Below are positions 42,923-52,360 of a DNA stretch of 54,888 nucleotides, in pieces. Location of the stretch: positions 1 through 54,888 of the forward strand of contig CACZFM010000014.1 of assembly GCA_902780495.1 (NCBI GenBank). The letters are read 5' to 3'. Source of the DNA: an uncultured Bacteroidales bacterium (GTDB lineage Bacteria; Bacteroidota; Bacteroidia; Bacteroidales; Paludibacteraceae). Each line of letters begins with the position of its first letter. The stretch's first letter is position 1. The notes under the pieces are model-generated. The model was not told the origin of the DNA and ran no database searches. It saw only the letters and a program-made list of their open reading frames with translations. Position numbers and translations under genes: made by a program.

Positions 42923-44686
42923 ATGAAGAAGATTCTTATTTTTACTATGCTCTTTGCGACCATGTGGTCAACCCAAACAGTGGTGGCACAAACATCCTCG
43001 GATCATCGTACTTTGATGACCATTAATGGTAAACCTGTTTATGTAGATGAATTTCTGTACGTATTTCAAAAAAGCAACCAAAGTTCATCCATTGAAAAAG
43101 AAACCATGGATCAATACTTGGAGCGTTATATCAACTTTCGCCTTAAGGTGGAAGAAGCGATCAGCCGTGGTATGGACACAACAGAGGCTTTTCGTAAAGA
43201 ACTGAAAGGTTATCGAGCCCAAGCGACGCCTAAATATCTTCGCGACAATGCTGCTATTGATAGTTTGGTTCGTCTAAGTTACCAACGAATGAGGAATTTG
43301 CGTAGAGCTGCTCACATTGTTATTGAATGTAAGGAAGATGCTAGCGACTCTGCACAACAAGTGGCTTTACACAAAATAGAGTATATTCGGGAACTGGCTA
43401 TGAAAAACAAAAGCCAGTTTGGAGAATTGGCTCAAACATATTCTTCAGATCCTAACGCAAAAGAAAATTCTGGAGAATTAGGATGGATCACTCCTTTTAG
43501 ATACGTATATTGTTTCGAAAATGCTGTGTATAATACGCCGGTTGGAGAAATAACGGAAGTTTTCCGCAGTCCCTATGGTTACCATATTGCTCTTGTGGAA
43601 GAGGAGGATCAAATGGCACAAGAGGTACACGCAGCACATATTATGAAAATGGTCCAACGAGGTAATGAAGAACAAGTTGCAAAAGCCAAAGATGTGATTG
43701 ATAGCATCTATGCCAGATTGCAAGCAGGTGACGATTTTGCTGAGACGGCACGCAATTTTTCAGACGACAAAGGTTCTGCTATCCGCGGAGGTGATTTGAA
43801 TTGGTTTGGTAAAGGCATGATGGTTAAGCCTTTCGAAGATGCCGCATTCGCTATGCAAACAGGGACTGTGTCTGAGCCATTCCAATCACAATTCGGTTGG
43901 CATATTATTAAACTGTATGAGAAACGGGATATTCTGCCTTTGGATAGTCTTTATGATCAAGTGTTGAGAAATGTACAACACGATGAGCGAATGAAAGAAG
44001 AAGAAAAATCTTTCCTTCGCAAAACACGTCAAGAATACAATTTGCCCGATACTATGACTGATGAAGAGGTAATGGATTATGCTGACCAACACTTAGAGGA
44101 TAAATATCCAGATTTCAAAAACTTGGTACAGGAATATCATGATGGCATACTCCTTTTTGGTATCAGTATGGAAGAAGTTTGGGATAAAGCAGGAAAAGAT
44201 TCTACAGGTCTGGAGCATTATTTCCAAGAGCACAAAACAAATTATCATTGGGATGAGCCTCGCTATAAAGGATATATGGTATATGCGCACGATAAAAAAT
44301 CGATGCAGCGAGCTGAACTGATTGTGAAAAATTCTAATCCTGATAGCATAAAGAGTTTTATCGACCAGCGCCTCAATAATGATTCGGTTAAATTGGCAAA
44401 AGTGGTGTATGGAATCTGGAAAAAGGGAAAGAAACCGGAAGTGGACAAGTATATTTTCCGACAAAAGAATGATTATACACCTACTGAAAATTTCCCATTC
44501 GTCAAAGGGGTTCGTGGTAAAATAATGAAAAAACCGGAACATTATACAGATGTTCTGAATCAAGTTGCCAATGATTATCAAGATATGCTTGATACCCAAT
44601 GGGTAGAAATCTTGAGACAAAAATACAATGTGCAAGTGAATGATACTTTGTTCCAAGAAATCAAAAAAACCTATTCCGATAATTGA
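42923..44686 (+). CDS. Periplasmic peptidyl-prolyl isomerase with two parvulin domains
   Basis: 587 residues. Signal peptide MKKILIFTMLFATMWSTQTVVAQ; SurA-N-like helical region (EFLYVFQKSNQ, YINFRLKVEEAISRGMDT); two parvulin domains at ~128-225 (AAHIVIECKED ... GYHIALVEEED) and ~233-335 (AAHIMKMVQRG ... GWHIIKLYEKRD), each with ELGWI/DLNWFG and the final GxHI motif; then a ~250-residue C-terminal part. SurA/PpiD-like chaperone for outer-membrane proteins. Its TGA stop overlaps the next TTG start. Confidence 0.9.
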   Translation: MKKILIFTMLFATMWSTQTVVAQTSSDHRTLMTINGKPVYVDEFLYVFQKSNQSSSIEKETMDQYLERYINFRLKVEEAISRGMDTTEAFRKELKGYRAQATPKYLRDNAAIDSLVRLSYQRMRNLRRAAHIVIECKEDASDSAQQVALHKIEYIRELAMKNKSQFGELAQTYSSDPNAKENSGELGWITPFRYVYCFENAVYNTPVGEITEVFRSPYGYHIALVEEEDQMAQEVHAAHIMKMVQRGNEEQVAKAKDVIDSIYARLQAGDDFAETARNFSDDKGSAIRGGDLNWFGKGMMVKPFEDAAFAMQTGTVSEPFQSQFGWHIIKLYEKRDILPLDSLYDQVLRNVQHDERMKEEEKSFLRKTRQEYNLPDTMTDEEVMDYADQHLEDKYPDFKNLVQEYHDGILLFGISMEEVWDKAGKDSTGLEHYFQEHKTNYHWDEPRYKGYMVYAHDKKSMQRAELIVKNSNPDSIKSFIDQRLNNDSVKLAKVVYGIWKKGKKPEVDKYIFRQKNDYTPTENFPFVKGVRGKIMKKPEHYTDVLNQVANDYQDMLDTQWVEILRQKYNVQVNDTLFQEIKKTYSDN

Positions 44687-46323
44687 AACCTATTACCCTC
44701 ATAGGAATTTGGTTAGCTATTATTGTCGCTAATATTTCGCTGCACCGAATTGTGTGGCGATGGGATCTTACCGGTGACCATCGATATACAATAGCCGTTG
44801 AAACGAAACGAGAATTACAGCAACTTGACGATAGTTTGGATGTAATATTATGTCTAAATGGTACTCTCAATTCAGGGTTTCATAAGTTACAAAACGCTGC
44901 GTTGGATTTGTTGCATGAGTTCCGAACCATTTCACCATTCGTACATGTGGAATTGTGTGAAGAAGAACAGATGTGTGATATGCAAAAACAATTGGGGCAA
45001 GCCGGACTGGAACCTGTTGTTGTGTACGAACATTCAAAAAATGGGCGCACGTCGCAAACAATGTTATTTCCTTATGCCATACTTCGCTACCATAATAAGC
45101 AGACCATAGTAAATCTGTTACAACAGAATCGCACAAAATCAGGTGAAGAAAATTTGAATCATTCTATTGAGGGACTGGAATATTCATTTGTGGCAGCAAT
45201 ACACACTTTACAGAAAAACGAAACAGATCGTATCGCTTTCTTGGAGGGACACGGAGAATTGACAGAAGAAGATGTCTATGACTGGTCTTCGTCACTTAGT
45301 CGTTTCTATCAAGTGGATCGGGGAGTGTTGAAAGATGATGCAGATGTATTGAATGGTTATAAGGCGATTATTATAGCAGATCCTCAGCTCATTTTTTCAG
45401 ATACAGACAAGTATATTATTGACCAATACTTGATGCAGGGAGGGAAAATTATGTGGCTTGTTAATGGTATCAAGTTCTCAGAGAATATGTTGAGTGATAG
45501 CGGTATAACTCCTGTTATTCCTCAAGATTTGCATCTGACCGACCTTTTATTCCGTTATGGTGTACGAATACAGCCTTTGCTGGTACAAGATTTGCAATGT
45601 CTACGTATTCCGGTGGATGTATCACGCGATCCTGGAAATCCGCAATATCAACCGATTCCCTGGACCTACGCTCCTCTATTACTGACCTCTGGCGAATCGC
45701 CTGTTTCTCACAATGTGATGCAAGTTAGCACCTTGTTTGCTTCCTGTTTGGAAGCCGTTGGTGGAGATGATGGCATTCAAAAACAAGTGCTTTTGACCAC
45801 CTCATCGGCATCTCGCGTCACTGGGGCACCGGCTGAAGTAAATCTCAGCGATCTGACTGTTCAGAAAGAAGCGTTCCATCTGCAATATCTGCCCGTCGCT
45901 GCCAGTTTAGAAGGGCAGTTTACATCATTATTTGCACATCGTCAGAAACCGGAGGGATTATTGTCTGCGAATGCTTCGCCTATTAAACACAGTGTTCCTA
46001 CTCGCCAAATCGTTGTGGCATCTGGTAATATTGCAAGAAATGAATGGCAACAAGGTCAACCGCTTCCTGTTGGATACGACCGTTATAGTCGTATTCAATT
46101 TGGGAATCGTGATTTTCTCACCAATGCCGTACTTTGGCTAACGGATAACAGCGGCCTCATTAACCTCCGACAAAAGAATATCGCTTTACGCCTTATCAAT
46201 AATGAGCGGGTGCAATCATATAGTAAAACAATACAAATCACCAGCGTACTCATTCCGCTTATCCTGCTTTTCTTGACAGGAACTGTAGTGCTCTGGAGAC
46301 GAAAAAACATATACGCACAATGA
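44683..46323 (+). CDS. gldG: Gliding-associated ABC transporter auxiliary protein GldG
   Basis: 546 residues with a TTG start in a TTGA overlap. One N-terminal helix (~3-22), the ABC_transp_aux region (SLDVILCLNGTL, IEGLEYSFVAAIHTLQ, RIAFLEGHGELTEEDVYD, KAIIIADPQ, DQYLMQGGKIMWLVNG), and a C-terminal transmembrane helix (~518-539) with a short basic tail. In Flavobacterium GldG works with GldA (ATPase) and GldF (permease), neither of which is nearby. Part of the envelope run after the parvulin gene. Confidence 0.9.
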   Translation: MKPITLIGIWLAIIVANISLHRIVWRWDLTGDHRYTIAVETKRELQQLDDSLDVILCLNGTLNSGFHKLQNAALDLLHEFRTISPFVHVELCEEEQMCDMQKQLGQAGLEPVVVYEHSKNGRTSQTMLFPYAILRYHNKQTIVNLLQQNRTKSGEENLNHSIEGLEYSFVAAIHTLQKNETDRIAFLEGHGELTEEDVYDWSSSLSRFYQVDRGVLKDDADVLNGYKAIIIADPQLIFSDTDKYIIDQYLMQGGKIMWLVNGIKFSENMLSDSGITPVIPQDLHLTDLLFRYGVRIQPLLVQDLQCLRIPVDVSRDPGNPQYQPIPWTYAPLLLTSGESPVSHNVMQVSTLFASCLEAVGGDDGIQKQVLLTTSSASRVTGAPAEVNLSDLTVQKEAFHLQYLPVAASLEGQFTSLFAHRQKPEGLLSANASPIKHSVPTRQIVVASGNIARNEWQQGQPLPVGYDRYSRIQFGNRDFLTNAVLWLTDNSGLINLRQKNIALRLINNERVQSYSKTIQITSVLIPLILLFLTGTVVLWRRKNIYAQ

Positions 46324-47744
46324 AAAAGATTTTAATGATTATTTCGTTGTTGATAGGTGTCAATGTCCTTTCTTTTGGCCAAGATACCATCCTGCCTTAT
46401 CCGATTGATACAATCAACGGGACTGCAGTCTATCGCTATACTCCGGAAAAAAGTATCGGCCTTTATCGTATAAGTGTCAATTTCGGCCTTCCGATGGGAG
46501 AAATTGTGCAATGGAATCCTCAATTGGAAAAACGTGGACCTCAATTGACAGATGTCTTGTTAATTCCGGTTAAACAAACAATTGCTCGCAAAATTGAATC
46601 AACTCCTGTTGAGGAATCTCATCCCGCTGCCATTGTGTCCGAACAACCTGTTCTCCCCCAAACAGAACCTGTCGCGCCAACCCTACTTGATACTTCGTCA
46701 ATTGTAACGTTACAGGCTGGAAAAGTCATCCGTTTGGCAGTGGTTCTTCCTTTCAATGCGAAAGCAATTACTCGTGAAGCAGCGGATGACCGCTTCTACG
46801 ACTTCTATGCGGGTGTATTGTTGGCAATACGTCAGGCAGAAATGCTGGGACAGCAATTTGAAATACACACGTATGATCTCAGTCGGACGGACAATCGGCT
46901 TCTTTCTTTAGCGCAAGATACGTTCATCCATAAAGCTGACGCTGTTATCGGTCCTGTTTATACCCCGCAGATTGAAGCATTGGTGGAGTTGACGAAAGAT
47001 GATCCGACACTTATATTAGCACCTTTCTCTTCGTCAATACCTTCTATAAATAAGACCAATCGACTGCTGCAATTTAATCCGACTTCCAAGATGGAAGCGG
47101 AAGTGATGGTCGAATATCTAAACCTGCACAAAGACAGCCTTCAGTGTCTTGTAATTAGAGGCACTCAAGAGGATATGAGCACTTCTGTAAGGGATATTTA
47201 TGACGAACTTAATCGGTGGAATATTCCATTGGTGGAAATACCATTACAGGCTATTCTAAACGATTCCCTCACTTTTTACACAGATGCCAATAAGACAAAT
47301 CTGTTTATCTTCCATTCCGATCGATATAGCCATTTGAATGTCTTAATGCCGCATCTTCACAAAGCGGCGGAAACAGGTAACCTTGTATTACTTTCGCATT
47401 ACTCCTGGGATAACGAGCCCATCCGTATGCCCAAACTGCTTACTTCTGTGTTTCATCCGATACAAGAAGATTCTTTAGCGGTTGAGTGGGAACTCTATCA
47501 GCAGAATTATAGCCGCTATTTCGGTCATACGCTTGCCTCCACGCATCCTCGGTTCGATTTGCTTGGCTTTGACCTCACCCGTCATCTTATTTTAATCTTA
47601 CAAGAATTACAGGATATTGCCGATCCTGTCTATCGTGAACACATTTTGACACAGCCCTACTCGGGTATTCAAGAAAATATTATCTACCAGCATCAGCAGG
47701 AGGGTGGTTATATCAACCGTTCCATCTCCGTCGTTCATCAATGA
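46320..47744 (+). CDS. LysM plus type 1 periplasmic-binding domain protein
   Basis: 474 residues. Signal peptide (MKKILMIISLLIGVNVLSFG), a LysM-like module (~37-82: YRYTPEKSIGLYRISVNFG, MGEIVQWNPQL, TDVLLIPVK), a Pro/Glu-rich linker (~85-130), then a type 1 periplasmic-binding fold (~135-470: RLAVVLPFNA, FYAGVLLAIRQAEMLGQQFE, ADAVIGPVYTPQIEALVEL). Anchoring of a binding-protein fold to peptidoglycan recalls LpoA, the penicillin-binding-protein activator, but that is inference. Overlaps both neighbours (ATGA). Confidence 0.85.
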   Translation: MKKILMIISLLIGVNVLSFGQDTILPYPIDTINGTAVYRYTPEKSIGLYRISVNFGLPMGEIVQWNPQLEKRGPQLTDVLLIPVKQTIARKIESTPVEESHPAAIVSEQPVLPQTEPVAPTLLDTSSIVTLQAGKVIRLAVVLPFNAKAITREAADDRFYDFYAGVLLAIRQAEMLGQQFEIHTYDLSRTDNRLLSLAQDTFIHKADAVIGPVYTPQIEALVELTKDDPTLILAPFSSSIPSINKTNRLLQFNPTSKMEAEVMVEYLNLHKDSLQCLVIRGTQEDMSTSVRDIYDELNRWNIPLVEIPLQAILNDSLTFYTDANKTNLFIFHSDRYSHLNVLMPHLHKAAETGNLVLLSHYSWDNEPIRMPKLLTSVFHPIQEDSLAVEWELYQQNYSRYFGHTLASTHPRFDLLGFDLTRHLILILQELQDIADPVYREHILTQPYSGIQENIIYQHQQEGGYINRSISVVHQ

Positions 47745-48427
47745 GATTAAAAGGCTATCATATTGCTCTTCTTCTTGCCTGGTTCTGTGTACTGACAGCT
47801 ACCGCCCAGCCGCGTCTTCGTCAACCGGAGATGTATATAGGGGTGCATGGAGGTGTGTTGGCCTCTATGATGATGTGGCTACCTGAAGTGGAGGGAACCA
47901 GCCGCATTGAACAAACTGTCATGTTAAGCGGAAATGGAGGATTCGTCTTCCGTTATGCTCATCATAAGTATTGCGGTCTGCAAGTGGAATTGAACTACAT
48001 GCAGCGCGGATGGAGAGAAAAGGTTCCTGCTACGGAAACGCAGCAAGGGGGCTATTACAAGCGTTGCTTGAACTACTTGGAACTGCCGTTTTTGATGCAT
48101 ATCTATTTTGGCAAAAATGCAGGGCGCGGATTTGTTAATATCGGCCCACAAATCGGCTATTGCTTTAAAGAATCGTGGTCGGGAGCAAAGAACACCAAAG
48201 AGGAAAATCCGGCACAATATAAGAAATTGGATCGTCCTTTCGACTGGGGTATTGCCGGTGGAATAGGAGGATACTATCGTAGTGAAAAAGCGGGTGTTTT
48301 CCAAATTGAAGCACGCTTTAACTATAGTCTCGGTGATTCATTCGCCAATGGTAAAGCCGACTATTTTGATATGTCACATGCTATGAATCTTAGTCTTAAC
48401 CTTGCCTATTTATGGCAAATAAAATAG
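47741..48427 (+). CDS. PorT-like outer-membrane beta-barrel
   Basis: 228 residues. Signal peptide (MRLKGYHIALLLAWFCVLTATA), then eight or so barrel strands: MYIGVHGGVLASMMMW, CGLQVELNYMQRGWRE, YLELPFLMHIYFGK, GFVNIGPQIGYCF, WGIAGGIGGYYR and the terminal NLSLNLAYLW. YLELPFLM and GPQIGY are typical of PorT-family proteins, some of which serve type IX secretion. Start overlaps the previous stop; 15 bases before parA. Confidence 0.82.
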   Translation: MRLKGYHIALLLAWFCVLTATAQPRLRQPEMYIGVHGGVLASMMMWLPEVEGTSRIEQTVMLSGNGGFVFRYAHHKYCGLQVELNYMQRGWREKVPATETQQGGYYKRCLNYLELPFLMHIYFGKNAGRGFVNIGPQIGYCFKESWSGAKNTKEENPAQYKKLDRPFDWGIAGGIGGYYRSEKAGVFQIEARFNYSLGDSFANGKADYFDMSHAMNLSLNLAYLWQIK

Positions 48428-48442
48428 TAAAACCTCAACTAT

Positions 48443-49201
48443 ATGTCAAAAATTATTTCACTTGCTAATCAAAAAGGTGGTGTGGGAAAAACCACCACAG
48501 CGATTAATCTTTCAGCGGCTCTCTCGCAGGAGGGGAAACGTGTGCTGTTGGTCGATGCTGACCCGCAGGCCAATGCTTCGTCGGGTTTGGGTATTGATAT
48601 TAGAACCCTCAATAACACCATCTATGAGTGTCTCATTAACGGCATTGATCCCCACACGGCTATTCATCATACCGCATTTGCCACCTTGGATGTTATTCCA
48701 AGTCATATCGACCTTGTCGGTGCTGAAATCGAAATGCTTAATCTGCCAGATAGGGAGTTGCTGCTGAAAAAGACCCTCTTACCTCTGATGAAGGAATACG
48801 ATTATATTCTCATCGACTGCTCTCCTTCATTGGGTCTGATTACACTCAATGCTTTGACGGCCAGCAATAGTGTCATCATCCCCGTACAGTGTGAGTTTTT
48901 CGCTCTTGAAGGGATTGCAAAATTGCTCAATACGATCAAGATTATCAAATCCAAACTTAATCCATCTCTTCAGATTGAAGGTTTCTTACTCACAATGTAC
49001 GATAGCCGTTTGCGCTTGAGTAATCAGGTATATGCGGAAGTAAAACGCCATTTTGGTAATCTTGTTTTTGATACGGTTATCGCACGCAATGTGCGTCTTA
49101 GTGAAGCCCCCAGTCATGGCCAATCCGTATTGGAATACGATACTTCTTCAAAGGGGGCACAAAATTATATACAACTCGCCAAAGAACTTATTACACGATG
49201 A
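48443..49201 (+). CDS. parA: Chromosome-partitioning ATPase ParA (Soj)
   Basis: 252 residues. Deviant Walker A NQKGGVGKTTTAINL (~8-22), LLVDADPQANAS, IDCSPSLGLITLNAL and a C-terminal SHGQSVLEYD motif. MinD/ParA-class ATPase that moves ParB-parS complexes. Its stop overlaps the parB start (ATGA). Short N-terminus without HTH, as in chromosomal ParA. Confidence 0.97.
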   Translation: MSKIISLANQKGGVGKTTTAINLSAALSQEGKRVLLVDADPQANASSGLGIDIRTLNNTIYECLINGIDPHTAIHHTAFATLDVIPSHIDLVGAEIEMLNLPDRELLLKKTLLPLMKEYDYILIDCSPSLGLITLNALTASNSVIIPVQCEFFALEGIAKLLNTIKIIKSKLNPSLQIEGFLLTMYDSRLRLSNQVYAEVKRHFGNLVFDTVIARNVRLSEAPSHGQSVLEYDTSSKGAQNYIQLAKELITR

Positions 49202-50028
49202 AAAGGACAACAGGACTTGGGCGCGGTCTGGATGCGCTGATTGATACACATGTTATTACCGATGGTTCATCTTCTATCAACGAGGTGGACATTACGCAAA
49301 TTTATGCCAACCCTGACCAACCGCGTCATTCTTTTGACGAGGAGGCTTTGCAGGAACTGAGCGATTCCATTCGTGAACACGGTGTTATTTCTCCTATCAC
49401 GTTGCGCAAAAACGAGGATGGAACCTATATGATTATTGCCGGTGAACGTCGTTTCCGCGCTTCCAAAATGGCGGGACTCACTTCCATTCCCGCATACATC
49501 CGAACGGCTAAAGACGAGGAAGTGCGCGAGTGGGCTCTCATTGAAAACATACAACGCGAAGATTTGGATGCCATCGAAATAGCTCTTGCGTACCAACGTT
49601 TGATGGAGGACTATGAAATGACGCAGGAAAAGATGGCGGAGCGCGTGGGTAAAAAGCGTACCACCGTGGCCAACTATCTGCGCCTGCTCAAACTGCCTGC
49701 CGAAATTCAGATGGGCATTAAGGAGAAAAAGATTGACATGGGTCATGCTCGTGCTATTCTTGGTAGTCCTTCCACCGAACAGCAACTCGCGCTCTACAAA
49801 CGTATCTTGTCCGATGGTCTTAGTGTGCGTCGGGTGGAACAATTGGTGGCAGACAATAATCTGGATAAGAAACGCCAGAAAAGTTCCGCAGATGCAGGAA
49901 CCTACCGCGACAAAGAGACCGCAGTGGCCGCTTGTCTTAATACAAAGGTTAAGATTACAGGCAATCGCTTGATTATCTCCTTCACCTCTCTTGAACAATT
50001 GGATCAAATAGTATCTCACATCCATTGA
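49198..50028 (+). CDS. parB: Chromosome-partitioning protein ParB (Spo0J)
   Basis: 276 residues. N-terminal CTP-binding/ParB-N domain with INPDQPRHSF-like IYANPDQPRHSF and the box II GERRFRASKMAG, helix-turn-helix MTQEKMAERVGKKRTTVANYL (~142-162) that reads parS, and a C-terminal dimerisation part with ITGNRLIISF. Binds the parS site found at 11177. Stop overlaps the DUF5683 start (TTGA). Confidence 0.97.
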   Translation: MKRTTGLGRGLDALIDTHVITDGSSSINEVDITQIYANPDQPRHSFDEEALQELSDSIREHGVISPITLRKNEDGTYMIIAGERRFRASKMAGLTSIPAYIRTAKDEEVREWALIENIQREDLDAIEIALAYQRLMEDYEMTQEKMAERVGKKRTTVANYLRLLKLPAEIQMGIKEKKIDMGHARAILGSPSTEQQLALYKRILSDGLSVRRVEQLVADNNLDKKRQKSSADAGTYRDKETAVAACLNTKVKITGNRLIISFTSLEQLDQIVSHIH

Positions 50029-50720
50029 GAAAAATCATCCTGATATTATCCCTGTTCGCAGTGCTTGCTTTGCAGGCACAAGAGCTGCTTCACTCCACAC
50101 CCGCCGATTCCATCGCGCCGGATACCATCACCATCCTCTCTGGTGTAAATGATATCTATGCCTTGGGAGACACGGTACAACGGCCGTCTGATAGCCTGCT
50201 GCGGCTGCAACCGTGGCGACCTGATCCTATTCGGGCTACGTGGCTGGCGGTTATAGTACCCGGATTGGGGCAAATCTACAACCGGAGTTATTGGAAACTG
50301 CCCCTTGTTTATGGGGCATTCATGGGGTGTATCTATGCCATCACTTGGAACAATTCCCAGTATCAGGATTATCGTCAGGCCTATCGGGATATATTGGTGG
50401 CAGATGAGTTGTCCGCCGATCCGTCTGTCTCCTATAACGCCATTCTGCCGAAAGGATATACTATTGAAACAATGGGTGGACGTGAGCAATATACTGCTAC
50501 TCTGAATAGCAAACAGAACCTCTATCGGCGTTATAGGGATATATCCATTGCTGCCACGGCAATTGTGTATATACTCTCCATCATCGATGCGTATGTAGAT
50601 GCTCAGTTGTTCGACTTTGATATATCCACTGACCTTTCGCTCAATGTCAGCCCCGAGATTTATTATGACCCGCGGTTGCAGCAACGGAACGCGGGGGTTC
50701 ATTTGGCATTCACTTTCTAA
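50025..50720 (+). CDS. DUF5683 membrane protein
   Basis: 231 residues with a TTG start overlapping the parB stop. Signal/TM at the N-terminus (MRKIILILSLFAVLALQA). The DUF5683 core is RATWLAVIVPGLGQIYNRSYWKLPLVYGAFMG (split here by words only for length: ATWLAVIVPGLGQ then IYNRSYWKLP), then AYRDILVAD and a transmembrane segment near residue 175-190. Function unknown; conserved neighbour of parAB in Bacteroidetes. Confidence 0.9.
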   Translation: MRKIILILSLFAVLALQAQELLHSTPADSIAPDTITILSGVNDIYALGDTVQRPSDSLLRLQPWRPDPIRATWLAVIVPGLGQIYNRSYWKLPLVYGAFMGCIYAITWNNSQYQDYRQAYRDILVADELSADPSVSYNAILPKGYTIETMGGREQYTATLNSKQNLYRRYRDISIAATAIVYILSIIDAYVDAQLFDFDISTDLSLNVSPEIYYDPRLQQRNAGVHLAFTF

Positions 50721-50735
50721 TCTTGTTTATATACC

Positions 50736-52019
50736 ATGCTTTTCCTGCTTTGTCTATTAAATCTTGTTTTTCAACCTGTCGAACCACAGCCCGCAGACAC
50801 CATGCATATTGATTTCCCGATGGTGAAAGTGGACTCTATCATCGCCAATGAAAACGACCCGATTGACACTCTCGCACAGGCTTTGCAGGATTCTCTGGCG
50901 CAGGATCTCTTTTTCGACCAACAACTGGCGTGGGTGGACAGCAGTAGTTGTACGTCCGACACCATCATTCTCTCTTTCCCTGACTCTGTTTACAAGGCGC
51001 GGTTACAGGCGCTTCCTTTTGTGATAGAAGTGCCTTACAATCCCATCGTAGGAGGGTATATCAACCGTTATATTCAGCATTCTGCCCGTGTGGCAGGATT
51101 GGCGCGGAAGTCCGAGTACTATTTCCCACTCTTTGAGGATGCACTGGCACGCTACGATCTTCCGTATGAACTCTGCTACCTTGCTGTTATTGAATCAGCG
51201 CTCAATCCGTCTGTCCGCTCACATGCAGGGGCTGCCGGCTTATGGCAGTTCATGCCTTCCACTGGCAAATTGTATGGACTGGAAATCAATTCATTGGTGG
51301 ATGAGCGGTTGGATCCCATACGGGCTACGGATGCTGCCTGTCGTTTCTTGAAGGCGCTTTATAACACCTTCGGTGATTGGAACCTCGCTATTGCGGCGTA
51401 TAACTGTGGACCCGGCAATATCAACAAGGCGATCCACCGTTCCGGTAAGCGCGATTTCTGGAGCATTTATCCCTATCTTCCGCGGGAAACGCGGTCTTAC
51501 CTGCCTCTCTTCATCGCGGCTTCCTATGTGCTCAATTATGCCGATACACACGGTATATGTCCTGCAGAAGTGGATCGGACTATGCGTAGCGACACCATCC
51601 TTACGCACCGCCGCTTGCACCTCAAGCAAGTCAGCGACATGTTGGGAGTGCCTTTGGATGAACTGCGAAGGCTGAATCCGCAATATACGCGGGACATCAT
51701 CCCTGGTGGAGAAAAAGAATACGCGCTCTGCCTGCCAATCGAACTGTCGGGACAGTATATCGATCGGGAAGAATCCATCCTTGTTTATCAGGCGGATTCG
51801 CTTATCAACAACCGTCGTGCCGAGATTGAATTGCTTCACAAGTCCGGCCTCAATGGCTCTTACACGCATGGAGGGGTCACCTACTACCAGATTAAGAGTG
51901 GTGACAGTCTCAGTGCCATCGCCAAGCGTTTCCATGTCTCTGTCAAACAATTACGCAAGTGGAACAATCTCAAAAACGACAATATCAGGGCAGGCAAGAA
52001 ACTGCGCATAGGAGGCTGA
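50736..52019 (+). CDS. LysM lytic transglycosylase (MltD-like)
   Basis: 427 residues. Short signal (MLLFLLCLLNLVFQ-like start), an acidic linker, then the SLT domain: catalytic Glu153 in VIESALNP, GAAGLWQFMPSTGKLYGL and AIAAYNCGPGNINKAI. One degenerate LysM-like stretch (~285-340, VSDMLGVPLDELRRLNPQY) and one good C-terminal LysM (IKSGDSLSAIAKRFHVSVKQ). It cleaves peptidoglycan glycan strands to anhydro-muropeptides. 15 bases after DUF5683, 4 bases before the MerR gene. Confidence 0.93.
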   Translation: MLFLLCLLNLVFQPVEPQPADTMHIDFPMVKVDSIIANENDPIDTLAQALQDSLAQDLFFDQQLAWVDSSSCTSDTIILSFPDSVYKARLQALPFVIEVPYNPIVGGYINRYIQHSARVAGLARKSEYYFPLFEDALARYDLPYELCYLAVIESALNPSVRSHAGAAGLWQFMPSTGKLYGLEINSLVDERLDPIRATDAACRFLKALYNTFGDWNLAIAAYNCGPGNINKAIHRSGKRDFWSIYPYLPRETRSYLPLFIAASYVLNYADTHGICPAEVDRTMRSDTILTHRRLHLKQVSDMLGVPLDELRRLNPQYTRDIIPGGEKEYALCLPIELSGQYIDREESILVYQADSLINNRRAEIELLHKSGLNGSYTHGGVTYYQIKSGDSLSAIAKRFHVSVKQLRKWNNLKNDNIRAGKKLRIGG

Positions 52020-52023
52020 CACG

Positions 52024-52350
52024 ATGGAGGAGGTGAAAAAAGTATATTATTCCATGAAGGAGGTATCGGCCGACACTGGTCTGCCCGCTTCCACGTTGCG
52101 CTTTTGGGAAAAACAGTTCAGCGACTTGTCGCCGCGGAAAGATGCACATGGAAATCGATACTATTCGGAACAGGACATTGCTCTCCTTAAACGCATTCAA
52201 TATATCCGTGATGAACTGAAAATCACGCGGATAGAAGCCATAAAAGCCGCTTTGGAAAATCGTGTGGACGACACGGATTGCCGCCCGCGTGTTTATGAAA
52301 TCTTGCAGCGTGTCCGCCAAACCTTGGTGGATATACGCGCCTACTTGTAA
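52024..52350 (+). CDS. MerR-family transcriptional regulator
   Basis: 108 residues. Winged-helix MerR DNA-binding part: YYSMKEVSADTGLPASTLRFWEKQF (read as YSMKEVSADTGLP and STLRFWEKQF) and GNRYYSEQDIALLKRIQYI; the C-terminal ~35 residues form a short dimerisation helix without a recognised sensor domain or Cys cluster. Target unknown; a common neighbour of this transglycosylase in Bacteroidetes. Ten bases before the TonB receptor. Confidence 0.9.
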   Translation: MEEVKKVYYSMKEVSADTGLPASTLRFWEKQFSDLSPRKDAHGNRYYSEQDIALLKRIQYIRDELKITRIEAIKAALENRVDDTDCRPRVYEILQRVRQTLVDIRAYL

Positions 52351-52360
52351 ATGGGAATCT

